DNA of 64,000 nucleotides from Ophioderma brevispina (GCA_023653785.1 JAMKCH010007228.1:1-64000), one strand, 5' to 3'. Shown: positions 13,426 through 25,037, counted from the stretch's first letter. Notes: generated by a model from the sequence alone, not told the origin. Numbers and translations are program-made.

Positions 13426-14623
13426 GGTTATGGAAAGTGGTCAGAAACACCCTTTCACACATTGGGAATTTGGGGACTCATTCCAAAGTGCATGGCACAC
13501 ACTACTGCTTATTTTCTTTTCAGCAACTCAACTGACTTCGAATGACCGCTATTAAAAATTATATTTTGTGTTGGATTTCTCGTTGTTACCAACTTGAATT
13601 GTTTGAAATAGAGTAATCAGATAGATATATATTGTCTCAACTAGCATCCTAAAGTCGGTGATGGTTTGATATTGTAATGTAAAATTGGGGTATTTTTCAA
13701 CAAAATCAAGTGATACAGATTTTAGATGGCAAAGTCGGGCTAAAACCTGCCGCAAAATGGCATTGGAAACGGACAGCCTGATTTCTCAGTTCTAAAAAGT
13801 TACATCAATTTCTTCCGTAATCCTCAAAATTAAATTACAGGGACATACGAAACGGTCAAGTCCCCGAAATAACACAAAATAATAATTCAAATGTTTAGGC
13901 CCAATTTCCCTGTGTGGAAGTGCTACGGATCAATCAATATTACCATTGTTAAGGCAAGGACATGGAACCAATCGTGCAGGTATTTTCCAGCTCTTCTGTA
14001 GTCCTTAGCGGGTGAGATGAACACATCAGATTGACTTGTGGTATATGGAAACACAATAAAAGTTTATCTCGTAAAAGGCCAAATAATACTAAATATTTGG
14101 TGTAAAGTTTTACATCATTTTGGTACCATGAGAAAGCATTGGACACCAATTATTTTTTGCAAATGGAAGCAACATATCTTATCAACAGTTTTGCCAATGT
14201 TCAGTTTGCCAGATCTGCCAGAAACGGTCAGGTCCATGGTTGTTTGGGGACACTATACGACATCTTAAAGTTGAATACAGTTTTAGAAAACTGTTATCAC
14301 AATTATTTAAGGAATATCAATTTTCTGATATGCTAGGCGAAGAAAAAACTCCAGATTTCTTGACTCATTTAGCGCATCTATATTCGTATCCATTTTCGTT
14401 TAAATTAAGCTTTCATTTAGGAAAACTTTGCAAAGATTCGGCACTGACACTAAGCTTGGGATATACACGATAAAAAATTGTGGCCTTTGCAGGCACAAAG
14501 CGTGACCTGCTGTCTGACTGGGACCTGGGTGATCGAAGTGTTAAAAAAATTGCAACATTGATTGTGGTTGAATGATTAATTTTTTACTTACATGAGTGCC
14601 TTATTGTCATCTTATTTTTGCAG
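13426..14623. other. 5' flank or intron of CFAP54, no exon recognised
   Basis: Expected to be intron upstream of the first recognised CFAP54 exon. No N-terminal CFAP54 coding segment was identified here, and no promoter could be placed. Confidence 0.45.
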
Positions 14624-14728
14624 GGCACATCCCTCTTCAAGCTTTGGAATTCTTATGAACCAAGGCTACCAACTACCTTTTATCAGCAGAAGGTTATTGA
14701 GATGGGAGACTTTTTGGTATCCCTAAAG
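14624..14728 (+). CDS. CFAP54: CFAP54 exon (first recognised)
   Basis: CFAP54 is a very large axonemal protein of the ciliary central apparatus, needed for normal cilia and sperm flagella. This 105-bp exon (35 codons, both ends in phase 0) follows a TTTTTGCAG acceptor and is followed by GTAAGA. It encodes LWNSYEPRLP and then FYQQKVIEMGDFL, matching the conserved N-terminal block of CFAP54 (LWN.Y.PRLP..FYQ.K....GDFL), which in vertebrates lies roughly one hundred residues from the start. The exon(s) encoding the true N-terminus were not found upstream in this window. The frame is clean. The assignment rests on this and the following exons occurring in family order. Confidence 0.88.
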
Positions 14729-15867
14729 GTAAGACTGATGAGAAACACAAAGAAAGAAAGAAAATAGTTTCTGTACAATACGTTATTATGGTCAGAATTC
14801 TGTTGATATGGTTTGGAAGGCAGTGTGGCTGTTCAGTTACCCTGTGTCACAGCTGACCCTTATGAATTGAGGAGACATTATGGAACTTGTGCATGTGGAC
14901 ATGTGCTCTGTTCTGTAAAGACTGCTCAATTCTTCAGGGTCACCAGTGACCCAAGGTCATTAAATGACCACACATGTAGAAGGTTTTCCTTTAATGTGAC
15001 CAGTTGGGCATTGTGCAATTTGGTGAATTCTTTGAATTGTTTGGAATTGCCATTGAGGTACAGATCACTTGTTCCATTCCTTTGTTCTACACATTATTTT
15101 TTTAATTTGAACAAAGGAGCCAGCTGAATCTGCTGTACCTAAAGGCATATTTTTGTTTGTACCCTACTATGTGGATTGCATTTTGGTACAGACCACTATT
15201 GAATTCTATTTGAAGCAGACAGAACCTCAGTAACCAGTATCTGTATGTATTCAGTTCTGTCTGATTTGAGAGGCACTTCATGGCCTGTGTTTGTTGTAAT
15301 GGTCACATTCATAAAAAAAATATCTATGTAAGAAATGCCAATGTCAATGTTGATGTCAGTAAATCTGCTGCACACCAAAGTTATGCTATAGTACTTATCA
15401 ATGTGTGTATGTGTATGTGGATGAGAGCGAGGACGAGAGTTTTGGTGCATGCCAATGGTGCCAAAGTAGAATTTTGATGGCTAATCCTGTGAAATGTAAT
15501 TATAATGTTAATATTTTTAATTTTTTGAATGTTATAATGTTGTTGCAACATATTTTTTTCTATCAACTCTCAAAATCAGAACTGGATACACGTACATGGT
15601 ACTAGAGAAAATATTTTGCAACAGACCAAATTACAACCATAGCCCAGGACCGTAGCAAATGAAGAAGAAGCTTGATTCCGCCTGCATTTCATGATCCCAG
15701 CACCTTCAGTTTATTCATTGTTACAGTATAACATGTAAACCAGCATAAACCTTTGAAGTAAAATGAGTATCAAATAAAGGGCTTTTTTCCTTTGTCAAAT
15801 GTAACTTTTTTATCCTCTAATGCTTCCCTTATTAATTTTGTCAGAGATATGAAACATGCTAACAAGC

Positions 15868-16140
15868 AGATAGCTCAGTGGTTTGTCAGTGGTTGTGGAG
15901 CCAAATAGGCTCACCCCCAGCAATAGGTCAAAGGTAAAGGTAGTCCATAGCCCCGAAGGCTGTGGTTGTGCAGGCCACCTATTCATGGGCACGGCATAAG
16001 GGTGGTACCCACTCCGCTCCCTTTGCCGCCTTTGACTTCAGTGCTGGGTTAAATGAGACTTTTCCATTAACTGGTGTAAGGAGGATTCGAACCAGCAACT
16101 AACCACTCGCTATGGTACCTCACTCAACAATAGCGGTAGG
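15868..16140 (-). repeat. SINE-like repeat with tRNA promoter words
   Basis: Lying in a CFAP54 intron, this block has on the minus strand a perfect B-box word (GGTTCGAATCC at about 16,083-16,093) preceded by an A-box-like TAGCGAGTGG. On the plus strand at its other end it has TAGCTCAGTGG (15,868-15,878). The A-to-B spacing is shorter than in a working tRNA, so this is a decayed tRNA-derived SINE rather than a tRNA gene. Its body includes a GACCTTTGCC-like region and TGGGTACCACCC. Confidence 0.5.
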
Positions 16141-16214
16141 TCATTATAATATTGTAGTATTTGATTTTTATAATATATATTTTACACTTGTTCAAAATTT
16201 GTTGTGTATTTCAG

Positions 16215-16359
16215 GAGTACAAAACTAGCAGTATGGCAGTGTTATGGGCGATACTTGGACCAGTTTGGAGACCAGCACATAGAGGATATTGTTGATCTCA
16301 ATATGGTGAAGGAAATCTTCTTTCCAGATGGTTTGGAGACAGATAATGCTAGTTTGACT
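16215..16359 (+). CDS. CFAP54: CFAP54 exon
   Basis: It follows a TATTTCAG acceptor and ends at ACT before GTAAGG. It encodes EYK, then LAVWQCYGRYLDQFGD, and ends with IFFPDGLETDNASLT, the next CFAP54 block in order. The frame breaks at AAAACTAGC: removing one A from the four-A run joins EYK to LAVWQ. Because the splice sites and the rest of the exon are well conserved, I read the extra A as a homopolymer assembly error, although a real frameshift allele cannot be excluded. Confidence 0.85.
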
Positions 16360-16602
16360 GTAAGGTTTTCACCAGTTTAGTTGATAATGGCCAAGATCTT
16401 GAGGTGTAGACAAATTTTTTGCTATTTACATATTTATTTGATTCTACCAGATAGGTTTGCTTGTAGATAACCCATAAATTAATTACAGGTGACTAAAAAT
16501 GTAACCCATGACAATGTCAATATTTGTCATGAGTTACATTTTTTTGGGTGGGTGACCCTATATATGCCAATTTACAAACACCACTATTTATTTTACCAAC
16601 AG

Positions 16603-16773
16603 TTCCGAGCCCTGTACGGTAAGAGCATTTGTAACTACCAGTTGGTTCTGCAGACAGATCCCAAGCTACAGAACACTCAGTCTGTCACTCAGTGCCTTAA
16701 GATACTAGTCATTCTCAGGCTTATCACACAGATTGTACTTCTAGAGAACCTCTGTGTTGGCTGGTATATAATG
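16603..16773 (+). CDS. CFAP54: CFAP54 exon
   Basis: It follows TTTTACCAACAG and ends before GTGAGA. It encodes FRALYGKSICNYQLV, then QCLKILVILRLITQIVL, a highly conserved CFAP54 segment. Near the 3' end the text reads CTCTGTGTTGGCTGG; one GT too many shifts the frame between ENLC and WLVYN. This is another short-repeat indel in an otherwise intact exon. Confidence 0.87.
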
Positions 16774-17302
16774 GTGAGATCCGCTGTACTTGTACTTCAT
16801 TTCTTGTAGAAATAGTAGCAAATAGGCTTTCAAAATACTGGACTGATGCAAAGATATGCCTGTGTTGTTGAACTACTATTGTATGTATGCCTAACCTTCA
16901 TGGTCAATTTTTGATATAATAGAAAATAGTGCATTATCTGATGGTGACTTCAGCAGATCAGAAGAACAGATTCTTCATTATTTCACATATGACATGAACA
17001 GGCTTACCCATTATTGTCTCTGTTAGTGTGATCCTTAATGCACCTATTCATAATATTCAATAGTCTGGGGGTTAGTAGATTAACCCCACTGCAAAACAGT
17101 GTAATTCCCAATAACGGTCATTTATATTTTAAATATTTGTGACCAGATACGCCTTTACACGTAAGAATTCCATAAAGTACTGTTTGGAAATCCCAAATGC
17201 CCAAATCGAGCAGGTCGTGTCCAACCCCCCAATGGTATGGAACAGGCTCTTTACTTTTTTGTGCATATGCATGAATAACACTCTTTTTTTGTGATTCCTC
17301 AG

Positions 17303-17360
17303 GAACAATACATATTTAAGTGTTTCTAGACATTTGATGACTTTGGGACATTCTGCAAAG
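17303..17360 (+). CDS. CFAP54: CFAP54 exon
   Basis: A 58-bp exon between GATTCCTCAG and GTAAGA. It encodes a TIHI start and an LMTLGHSAK end, corresponding to the family block TIYIY.IC..LM.LG.S.K. A one-base frame break lies between the two halves near 17,315-17,325. Without correction the exon contains in-frame stops. Confidence 0.75.
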
Positions 17361-17497
17361 GTAAGAATAGTCAGTTTATTTTTGAATAGTGAAGTAACAT
17401 TTCATCGGATTAAAATATCGAGTGTGTGTGAATCTTTTCTATCCCCGTTTGTCACAAACCATAATCTTTTTTGTGGTTACTTGTCATACCTTAACAG

Positions 17498-17641
17498 GTG
17501 CTGGAGTTCCTGCTGTGGGCCTGTATGTGTATGGAGCACTCAGTGCCATTACTGTCTATTCGCTACCTCCCATGGAGGACTACATTATACACAGCTGTGT
17601 GTTATTGTTACTATGATTGCAAGGCACCTCAATATGGAGAG
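17498..17641 (+). CDS. CFAP54: CFAP54 exon
   Basis: A 144-bp exon (48 codons) with a TACCTTAACAG acceptor and GTAAGT donor. It encodes VLEFLLWACMCMEHS, then YLPWRTTLYTAVC and YYDC, one of the most conserved parts of CFAP54. The frame is clean throughout. Confidence 0.93.
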
Positions 17642-17744
17642 GTAAGTTGTCAGAGGTTTGATAACACCATCTAAGGTTCATTGCATTCATTCATATGAGT
17701 TATTTTTAAGCCACAATCATGTCATTTTTCTTTTTTCCCACAAT

Positions 17745-18060
17745 TAAAATGCCCTTTTGTCTCTAAATTGCTAGTTTGGTCATATCAACACCTTATGTTA
17801 CTGTTCTTTCTGCAACACTGACCCCGTAAGCAATTTTTCAAAACAAGCGGTCTTGAAGATGCCATTTATGACTATTTTTAGACCGTAAAAAGTCGGATCC
17901 CAAGTTTTATGATTAAAAAAAGCACAAAAATTATAATGTCTTGACAATACAGCGTGTTAAGCTTAACCACTTACAGGGGTCTTTACTATAATGATTTCCA
18001 AAAAATGGACTCTGATGAAAAATAGGGGATGCGATGGATATTGGCTTAAAATGGTTAGAA
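17745..18060. mobile_element. MITE copy related to 35,857-36,205
   Basis: Intronic segment sharing CTTGAAGATGCCATTT, AAGTCGGATCCC, GTGTTAAGCTTA and GATGAAAAATAGGGG in the same order with 35,880-36,160. The terminal inverted repeats present in the other copy are not visible here, so this copy appears end-truncated. Confidence 0.75.
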
Positions 18061-18126
18061 AATTCATTAAGTAGCTGCTTTCACCAACTGAAAATTTTCA
18101 GTCTAACATTTTTTGATTTGTTCTAG

Positions 18127-18240
18127 AGCTTTGCCAGGAGAGCCCTGGGTAAGGTGAATGAATTGAGTCAACTGGAAAAAATAAGTGCAACTGCTCCTAG
18201 CCCTGATATGGAAGCCATCTTCAGACAGGCCACTGTCAAG
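18127..18240 (+). CDS. CFAP54: CFAP54 exon
   Basis: A 114-bp exon (38 codons, phase 0 to 0) between TTGTTCTAG and GTAATA. It encodes FARRALGKVNELSQLE and ends MEAIFRQATVK, matching the family block FARRAL.KI.EL.QLE. The frame is clean. Confidence 0.92.
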
Positions 18241-18715
18241 GTAATAAGCTTATGGATCAACAAATTGTTCAATCAGCTGGAATTACAGAACCTTTTTACA
18301 TTGGAAATTACTCAAAACTGGGTAACAGCATACACTTGTGCTAGTGATTATTCATGTTATTTAAAATTTTAATTCCTATGATAAATGCTGTGTACATGTG
18401 CACACTTTATTTTTAATAGGTCAGTTTTCAAGTGAATTACCGTTCTAAACCTGACAAAATTTGTGAGAGTATTAGACTTCTAAAACTTAATTAAAAAACT
18501 CATTAAAACTCATTCAAAAGTTTTAAAATAAATAAATGGGAGTCATTTTTCTATCGCTGTCTCATATCTATTTTAGAATTCAAAATTCACTCAGCGCTTG
18601 AATACAGTGACTGTAAAATGAAGCTCAGTCAGTGGAGTTGTGGTTTAAGTGTTTGTTTTATCTGAAGAAAAAAAAATGCCAACAAACAAATGAAGTACAT
18701 CTTTCTTCAATTTAG

Positions 18716-18817
18716 TTGGGCATCATGGTGTTCAGACGTACAGTGTTTGATGCCAGGAAGAGACCTAAAGGCCTGCTGCGTCCTAAGACCAGGAGCAACC
18801 TTAAAGACGCACAGTCG
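18716..18817 (+). CDS. CFAP54: CFAP54 exon
   Basis: A 102-bp exon (34 codons, phase 0 to 0) between TTCAATTTAG and GTAAGC. It encodes IMVFRRTVFDARKRPKG, then RPKTRSNLKDAQS, the basic family block MVFKR.VFE.RR......RPK.R.NLKE.Q. The frame is clean. In vertebrates the next residues are the LPWPRT block, which here lies 6.2 kb downstream at 25,038. Confidence 0.92.
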
Positions 18818-18854
18818 GTAAGCATAACTAGCACATCAGATATGCATCACACAT

Positions 18855-19130
18855 TTGGGCTGTTCCATTTTAAATACACACCCCCTCTGTGGAAGATTTA
18901 GATAAAGACTTCTACAGGGAATTTTATTTCAAATGGAATGAGCCCATTGGTAACTGCATTTGAAATCCATACTCCTTGTGGAATACTCTGATTAAGTCTG
19001 CCACAAGGGAGTATTGACGCCAAATGGAATAGCCCATCAGATAACTTCATTTGAAATACACACTCCTTCCGTGGAAAATTTAGGTAAAAGTATTTCACAG
19101 GGGGAGTTTGGATTTCAAGTGGAAAGGCTC
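18855..19130. repeat. Compound palindromic repeat
   Basis: CATTTGAAAT-type words, ACTCC and TGTGGAA blocks and their inverse forms (TTTCAAATGGAAT, ACAGGGGGAGT) alternate several times. The result is imperfect hairpins of about 90 bp placed end to end in the intron. It looks like a foldback MITE family present as about three concatenated, decayed units. No coding content. Confidence 0.6.
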
Positions 19131-19467
19131 ATTATGGCATTTCCAAGACATTGGATTTGTCTTGAAAACTTGTCTAGCTTGCCAAGTACTTTTAAGTGAT
19201 CATGAGTGTGTTTAGATAGTAATAGTATAGGAAAAATGCCAAAAAGCATCTTGTTTGAATCATTGATGAGTTTCATGTTATGATATCCACAGACAAATGC
19301 ATTCCAAAGTTATTGCAAATTTGAATTTTGAATCTTGTGATTGAAGCAGCAAAGCAAACCTATTTGTAGAAGATTTTTCCAGCATAGAGAAAGCATATAG
19401 CCAAATCAAAGAGATTGTTTTCTATCACTATAGCCTTAGCACTATAAACACGCTTCATAACAATTAA

Positions 19468-19998
19468 AGGGATTAGCAGCAATAATGCGAGAGAATCGAA
19501 AAAATGGGGAAATGCATGTTTTTTACTTATAAATCAAGTGTGTACAATTCCATATAACTGCTTTAATGTAGAAACAAATCACAAAAATAGTGAAAAATTG
19601 AAGTATTTGAGGAAATTTGTCATATTGTCTCCTGCAAATAGTCATACAGTGACGGCGTATCAAAATCTACACCAAACAGCTGATTGTGGTTTACACCAGT
19701 ACAGAATAAACAAAGATCAATACTGTTTGTGTTTGAGGTCAAACTCTATTGATCATGGTGCACAATATCACGCTGAAATCTGTGATATTCACCGGGAAAT
19801 GCTTTTTTGATCTCAAGTCAGAATTTTGATACGCACGTATAGAAATTACAGAATCAGATAAAAAGTACTGCCTTGTCTTTAATACACAGATTTCAAGCCA
19901 ACCACTTGTTCGCATATCCATGCCAGTAACAAAATGTAAAAATATGAATTTTGATAATTTTTTCCATTTTTCGGATTAGCAAATCGCTGCTAATCCCT
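19468..19998. mobile_element. TTAA-flanked MITE, termini AGGGATTAGCAGC
   Basis: The 531-bp element starts AGGGATTAGCAGC and ends GCTGCTAATCCCT, a 13-bp perfect inverted repeat, with TTAA on both sides (19,464-19,467 and 19,999-20,002). A further GGATTAGCAAATC lies just inside the right end. The short open frames inside have no recognisable product. It is likely a piggyBac-type non-autonomous element by target site (inference). Confidence 0.78.
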
Positions 19999-20392
19999 TT
20001 AAAAGGCATAAAATGTAGTTGAACATAGATGCTAGCACTATTGTTTTCTCTGTAGTATTTAGTAAAGAACTTTATATCAGAATGGCCATATCAGCAACTA
20101 TATGAAATACCTATTAAATGTCTATCTATTTCAGTAGTCAGTGGCACCGAAGCCTAAAAAATAATTGTTTGTTTGCCATAACTCGATTGACCCTAATTTT
20201 TTTGGAAAAAAATTGGGGTAAGTAAAAGTATCTAAATTGGAAAGGTTGGGGTTTTTTTTAGAAAAATGATAACAAAATGCTTTCTTGTGATTCAAACCAA
20301 CTACCCATTATAAATATTTTGACACAATTTTTGTAATGCCTGATAAGATTTAATCAGGGGAAGTATCTCAAGATTCACTGAACAAAAGTTTG

Positions 20393-20565
20393 GGGAGTTT
20401 CCGTAACATGACCCATCTGACACACTTTTTTCTGACACACTTATGAATTTGGAAACCTTTCATGGAATAAAGCACAGGTTTATTCCGTTAAGGTTTCCAA
20501 ATTCATGAGTGTGGCAGAAAAAAGCGTGTCAGATGGATCGGGTTACAGAAACTCCCAAAAGTTTG
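20393..20565. repeat. Long hairpin foldback
   Basis: Two arms of about 75 bp (GGGAGTTTCCGTAACATG at the left, CGGGTTACAGAAACTCCC at the right) are inverted copies with a few mismatches and almost no loop around 20,470-20,480. A single arm of the same family is at 11,010-11,077. Confidence 0.85.
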
Positions 20566-21149
20566 GCATGTTGCACACATTTGGCAAAATAGAAATTGCA
20601 ATCGCACAACAGTGTGAATTAAAAAAAAAGCGGTTTGCATGATTGCATTGATGTGTTGGCTCAATAATGGTGACTTCAAAAAATAATCACTATACTAGAC
20701 CAATGGAGACCAAAGCTACTTAAAGGTGAATGACCTTATCATGATCCAATTTTCTATTTTATCCATTTTATACATTACGAAATGATCTAACTAGTGCATT
20801 TTTGTGCTCAAAAAAGCCATCAGACACCCCTTATGCCACATTAAAAATTTCGGTGCGCCCATGCCTAGTAAAAAAAAAAAAAAAAAAAAAATAAAATAGA
20901 ACAATCTCACAATTTTGGTGAGTATATTTCATATGACCCCCCCCCCCCCATGAAAGCATATCACCGAAAACATCCAATATTTTGTTGGGTTAAAACGGTC
21001 CAGCCGTTTGGATAGTAGAAGTAGAAATGTGTGCTGAATTGGCCCATAGGACTGTTTGTGTTAATTAATGTGGTCAACCACATTTGGAGACATTTTGTCA
21101 TCAAAAGTAAACATTTTCTGGGCCTTAAATTTCACTGTGGTAATGAGAA

Positions 21150-21495
21150 AAATATGATGCAGATGTTGGGTTTGGAAGAGGTGATGGACCGGTTGGTGAA
21201 GGCGAATAGTGTACGTTGGTATGGGCATGTGTTGAGGAAGGATAACAAGCATGTGTTAAGAAGGGCTTTTGAGTTTGAGGTGGGAGGTTTGAGGAGGAGG
21301 GGATGACCAAATAAGACATGAAAGAAGCAAGTGAGAGAGAGTAAGGAGGGTTGGGTTGAAGGATGGAGGATTCCTTTGAACGGTGAAATGGAAGGAAGGA
21401 GTAAGGGCGGTTGCTGCGAATGTGAGGTGAATCCGGCCACCCCCGTTGACGGGGATAAAACCGGATTTAAAACTTTGGTTTAGTAGTAGTAGTTT
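21150..21495 (+). mobile_element. LINE 3'-end fragment, family A
   Basis: It encodes MLGLEEVMDRLVKANSV, RWYGHVLRK and HVLRRAFEFEV, then after stops GWVEGWRI and CECEVNPATPV. This is the C-terminal tail of an endonuclease-reverse-transcriptase type LINE, whose RWYGHVLR motif follows the RT. It ends in a TTAGTAGTAGTAG tail at about 21,480-21,491. Related pieces are at 26,085, 38,535 (inverted) and 50,470. It is 5' truncated and no longer coding. Confidence 0.85.
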
Positions 21496-22877
21496 CTTCT
21501 GATACCAAATTCTCGGTTTTGATGGAGTCAAGTGAGAGGGACAAGCTTGTCGATCGGGTCTCTCAATTTCAATAGTTGAACTGACTTTTAGGGGCTATTC
21601 TTCATTCATTGTTACCCTACATCACATTGTCACAAGTCCTTCAAAAAATGAAATGGCCTTAGCTATGAATCCAGCATAAATGATAAATTTGCTAACACTT
21701 GATGGTGCTCTGGGGTATTGCTGGTAGACATGATCTGAGAAGTTGGGGACTCATCTGTTAAAAAATGTCATACACATTGCCATCAGGGGTTAGCGATTGT
21801 CTGATTTATATCTGGGACTAGTTTGTTTGTTTGTTTGCGGGACTTATGAGAGTATAATGTTTTAAAATAATAAGTATATGTACTAAAATGACTGATGAAT
21901 TGTGATGGTCTCTATAGGGACATCTTGTAGGCTCATGATTGTGTTTTGAAGCTATCCACAACTGCTATAAAAGAAGCTGTGTGAGCTGTTGTTGTAGATT
22001 GTTATTTAATACTAGCACAAACAGAGTTTTGGATTGATATTAAATAGATGAAGATAAAATCATTAGGCAATGGTAAAACTCCTGTTCTATGGGCATGTTT
22101 TTGTTTGTATTTTTTTTAAATGACCCCCCCAAAAAAAAAATTAAACAAAATAAAACAAAATATATGAATAATTTGCTACAAAATGCCCGATTTTACATGC
22201 AAACTGCCATTTTGTAGAAAAACCCAACACAACAAATCCTCAGCAGTCAAATCCCTAGAACAGGTTGCATTTGTTTGTCGTCTTAAAGATAAAGTCATCT
22301 TTGTAAGTTTTGCTAGTAAAGCCATTTGATATCCATCCAATTCTGTTATTATGCAAGGTTGAAACAAAAATATTGATTTTTGTAGTCATTTCTCTTGTTT
22401 CGTTTGAAGGAAATGATACAATGTTTTTAGTCGCATTCTGCAGTTCTGTGAAATCACAGAACAAGACTTTTTGGATATCATTTTCCCAAAAATTCATTCA
22501 AACAAAACAAATAAGTCAGGTAAAATTCTGTTTCAACAATGCACTTCTATAGCCACCCGGGGTTCATTCAGGTGCATAGAATTTTGACATTTTACTAAAG
22601 ATGAACATTTCAGTTAAGTCAAATCAATCACAATTTATGGTGAAATATTTTGTTAAGCCTACAATGTTTATCTGTTGGCTCACTGTGATCTCACCAGAGC
22701 TTAGAATAAAATGTTATCTTGAAAAATGTATAAAGCATTCTGAAGTTTTCTGAAATCATTTGTACAGTCTCAATTGGTGTTAAAAATGAGTAGTTTGGTG
22801 AAGTATGTGGGTGAAAGATAGAGAACAAAGTGAAATGCACATTGATAACTGAATCCTGTGTCATATGTACTACACAT

Positions 22878-23015
22878 TGGCTCAAAATTTCTTGGACAGG
22901 CTTGCCTCTTACATGAACTGCAAGCGAGAGAAATGTTTTAAACGAGGTGTGAGAAGCAATCTAATGGTGCATTATTGGGAAGTGGTTGTAAACATGTCCA
23001 AGAAATTATGAGCCA
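22878..23015. repeat. Small foldback element
   Basis: TGGCTCAAAATTTCTTGGAC at the left is mirrored by GTCCAAGAAATTATGAGCCA at the right with one mismatch over about 21 bp. Total length is 138 bp and there is no coding content. Confidence 0.65.
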
Positions 23016-23488
23016 GATAAAATAGAATGCACCTTCAAATAAGCAGAAGCAGATTTAAGGACCCAAGTAGGTACTGGTTTGGGGTCCAATGTGTGGTTAG
23101 TCATGACCAAAGGGCTTCATATATGGATTTGGAGAAGTAATTTGCCATTTAGGTAGTATGCTAACAGAAAATATATTTTTTGGTAAGTACCAAAATAGGA
23201 AAAAATTAGATGATAGGAGCTGTAAGAGCAGTGGACCTGAAAGGCATATGCCAACTTCGCCTATTGCTTTAACCCTGGGTCGGACTAGCCGAAGCCTTGC
23301 TCAGGAAATTTCTTGATGGGCTGCTCGGTTTGGGGATATTTTGGACCATGTGAGTTGGATAGACAAATGTATGTCAGGAGGTTGCTCAAGAGGCCAATTG
23401 TCTTTAATTTCATGGGTGGTAAATTTCCAGTCCAACCCTGCTTAAATCTGCCCTATCCTGCAAATAGACGCATCACAAATGTTGTTAA

Positions 23489-23846
23489 AGGCACTATCAG
23501 TGATTTGCTAAATCATAAAATCGAAAAATCTTCAAAAATCAGATTTTTGCATGTCTGTAACAAGTGCGGGTACCCTAACATACCCTGCAAATGATAAGAC
23601 CAGAAGCAACCTAATAAGCACAGAATCCGATATTTAAGCCATTACTGTCCGAACGGACACTTACTACAACACATAATTCAATGGAGAGTCAAATCTTTGA
23701 AGACTGCCGTTTTCTTCCTTTTCTGGCAATTCTTCAGTTGGAAAAAATAACTTATGAGAATTATACAGACTTAACCTTCGATTTTTAAGCTATTACTGCA
23801 AATTAGAAATATTTTGACTCTTTCGGGTGAATCACTGATAGTGTCT
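23489..23846. mobile_element. TTAA-flanked MITE, termini AGGCACTATCAGTGATT
   Basis: A 358-bp element with a 17-bp terminal inverted repeat (one mismatch: the right end reads AATCACTGATAGTGTCT) and TTAA immediately outside each end (23,485-23,488 and 23,847-23,850). It is intronic and non-coding. Like the two other TTAA elements here it starts AGG, but the rest of the terminus is different, so it is a separate family. Confidence 0.8.
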
Positions 23847-24207
23847 TTAAGTAAAAGAGTATTCAGCAGCACTCCAATAGCACTCTGTACAAGGTAAGGG
23901 GATCATCTGTATCTGCACATCCATCTAAGTAAATGCATACCACTTGGAACCATCACAAGGGAAGTCTTGGTACAGCCGTTCTTTTGTTTGCACTTCAACA
24001 TCACTCAACGTCTTGATTTGTTTTGTTACATTTGCCGTGCACCAGCCTCCCAATCTCATCTAACCAGCTAATCCATACAACTCGTGATGTGTGGTGTTGT
24101 TTGGACTAATCATGACGTGCCCATTTTAAATGACCCATGATTTTTCTTTGTTTATTCTTCTGTCCCAATGGGGACTATGTTATTAATGATAATCCTTGCC
24201 TGCTTAG

Positions 24208-24312
24208 CCCACTGAAACAAAGGCAGTTACGATCCTTGCCAGTGATGGACGCTTGATTTGGCATAAGACCTCTAAACAAAGACTTGATGACCTGATCAAA
24301 AAACAAGGCCAT
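24208..24312 (+). CDS. Candidate extra CFAP54 exon
   Basis: A 105-bp segment (exactly 35 codons) lies between TGCCTGCTTAG and GTAAGT and is open in phase 0 at both ends, the phase demanded by its neighbours (18,817 ends in phase 0; 25,038 starts in phase 0). It encodes PTETKAVTILASDG, then WHKTSKQRLDDLIKKQG. Vertebrate CFAP54, as I remember it, has no residues here, so this would be a lineage insertion or an alternative exon. It could also be a chance open segment. Confidence 0.5.
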
Positions 24313-25037
24313 GTAAGTATATCATGAAACATGGTATGAAAAACCAAATAGTAAATTTTGAAGAGTGAAAGGTAAATGATTGAGGAATAATCACTGTAGT
24401 CAGTGAACTTTTTGTACATTAGCCAGCCAGAAGTAAGGACTGTCATCACCTTTGCAAAGCTATTTCGCATGCGCATTGCACACATTGACTTCTTACGCTT
24501 TTGATTGCAGTGGCTTACTGCAATACGTACGTTTAACACAGGCATGAAACTGAAAGTATGACCTCCATCTTATTTCTGGCTGGACAAAGTATAGTGTTCA
24601 GAATCCCGGTTCTGAATGTAAGCACAGAATATCAGTAAGCACAAATTTCATGGTGCATACAACATGGTTTATTTTGAGAATGCCATAATTAAACTGATTT
24701 AAAAAGGCCTTGATGTACAGAGTGACAGGTAAGTTTTATTCAGTATTTACTACGGGTTAAATTTGGTACTTTGAAATGTTGGTGAGATAGCTGCATTGCT
24801 GAAATGGTTTCTAGCTGCTGCACCGATGGCAAAGTAAAATCAGTAGATACCAGCTTGCATTGTGTTGGCAGCATGCACAGCAAATTTTGCAGCCAAAATC
24901 AAACCATGCATGCTTTTTCATGCCACATAGTTCACTAAAGGTATGTTAGATGCATTTATTAATGTAGAAAGTAGATGTAAATAAGTTGTAAATAACACTT
25001 TCCCTGAAACTAATTCCTATCTGAATTATTTTTATAG

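Noticed and set aside
14813..15127. 104-codon Cys-containing open frame after the first CFAP54 exon
   Set aside because: No conserved motif, and it lies wholly within an intron; the cysteines do not form a regular zinc-finger spacing.
24204..24545. 113-codon minus-strand open frame
   Set aside because: It is the antisense of the candidate CFAP54 exon plus intron; no motif was recognised.
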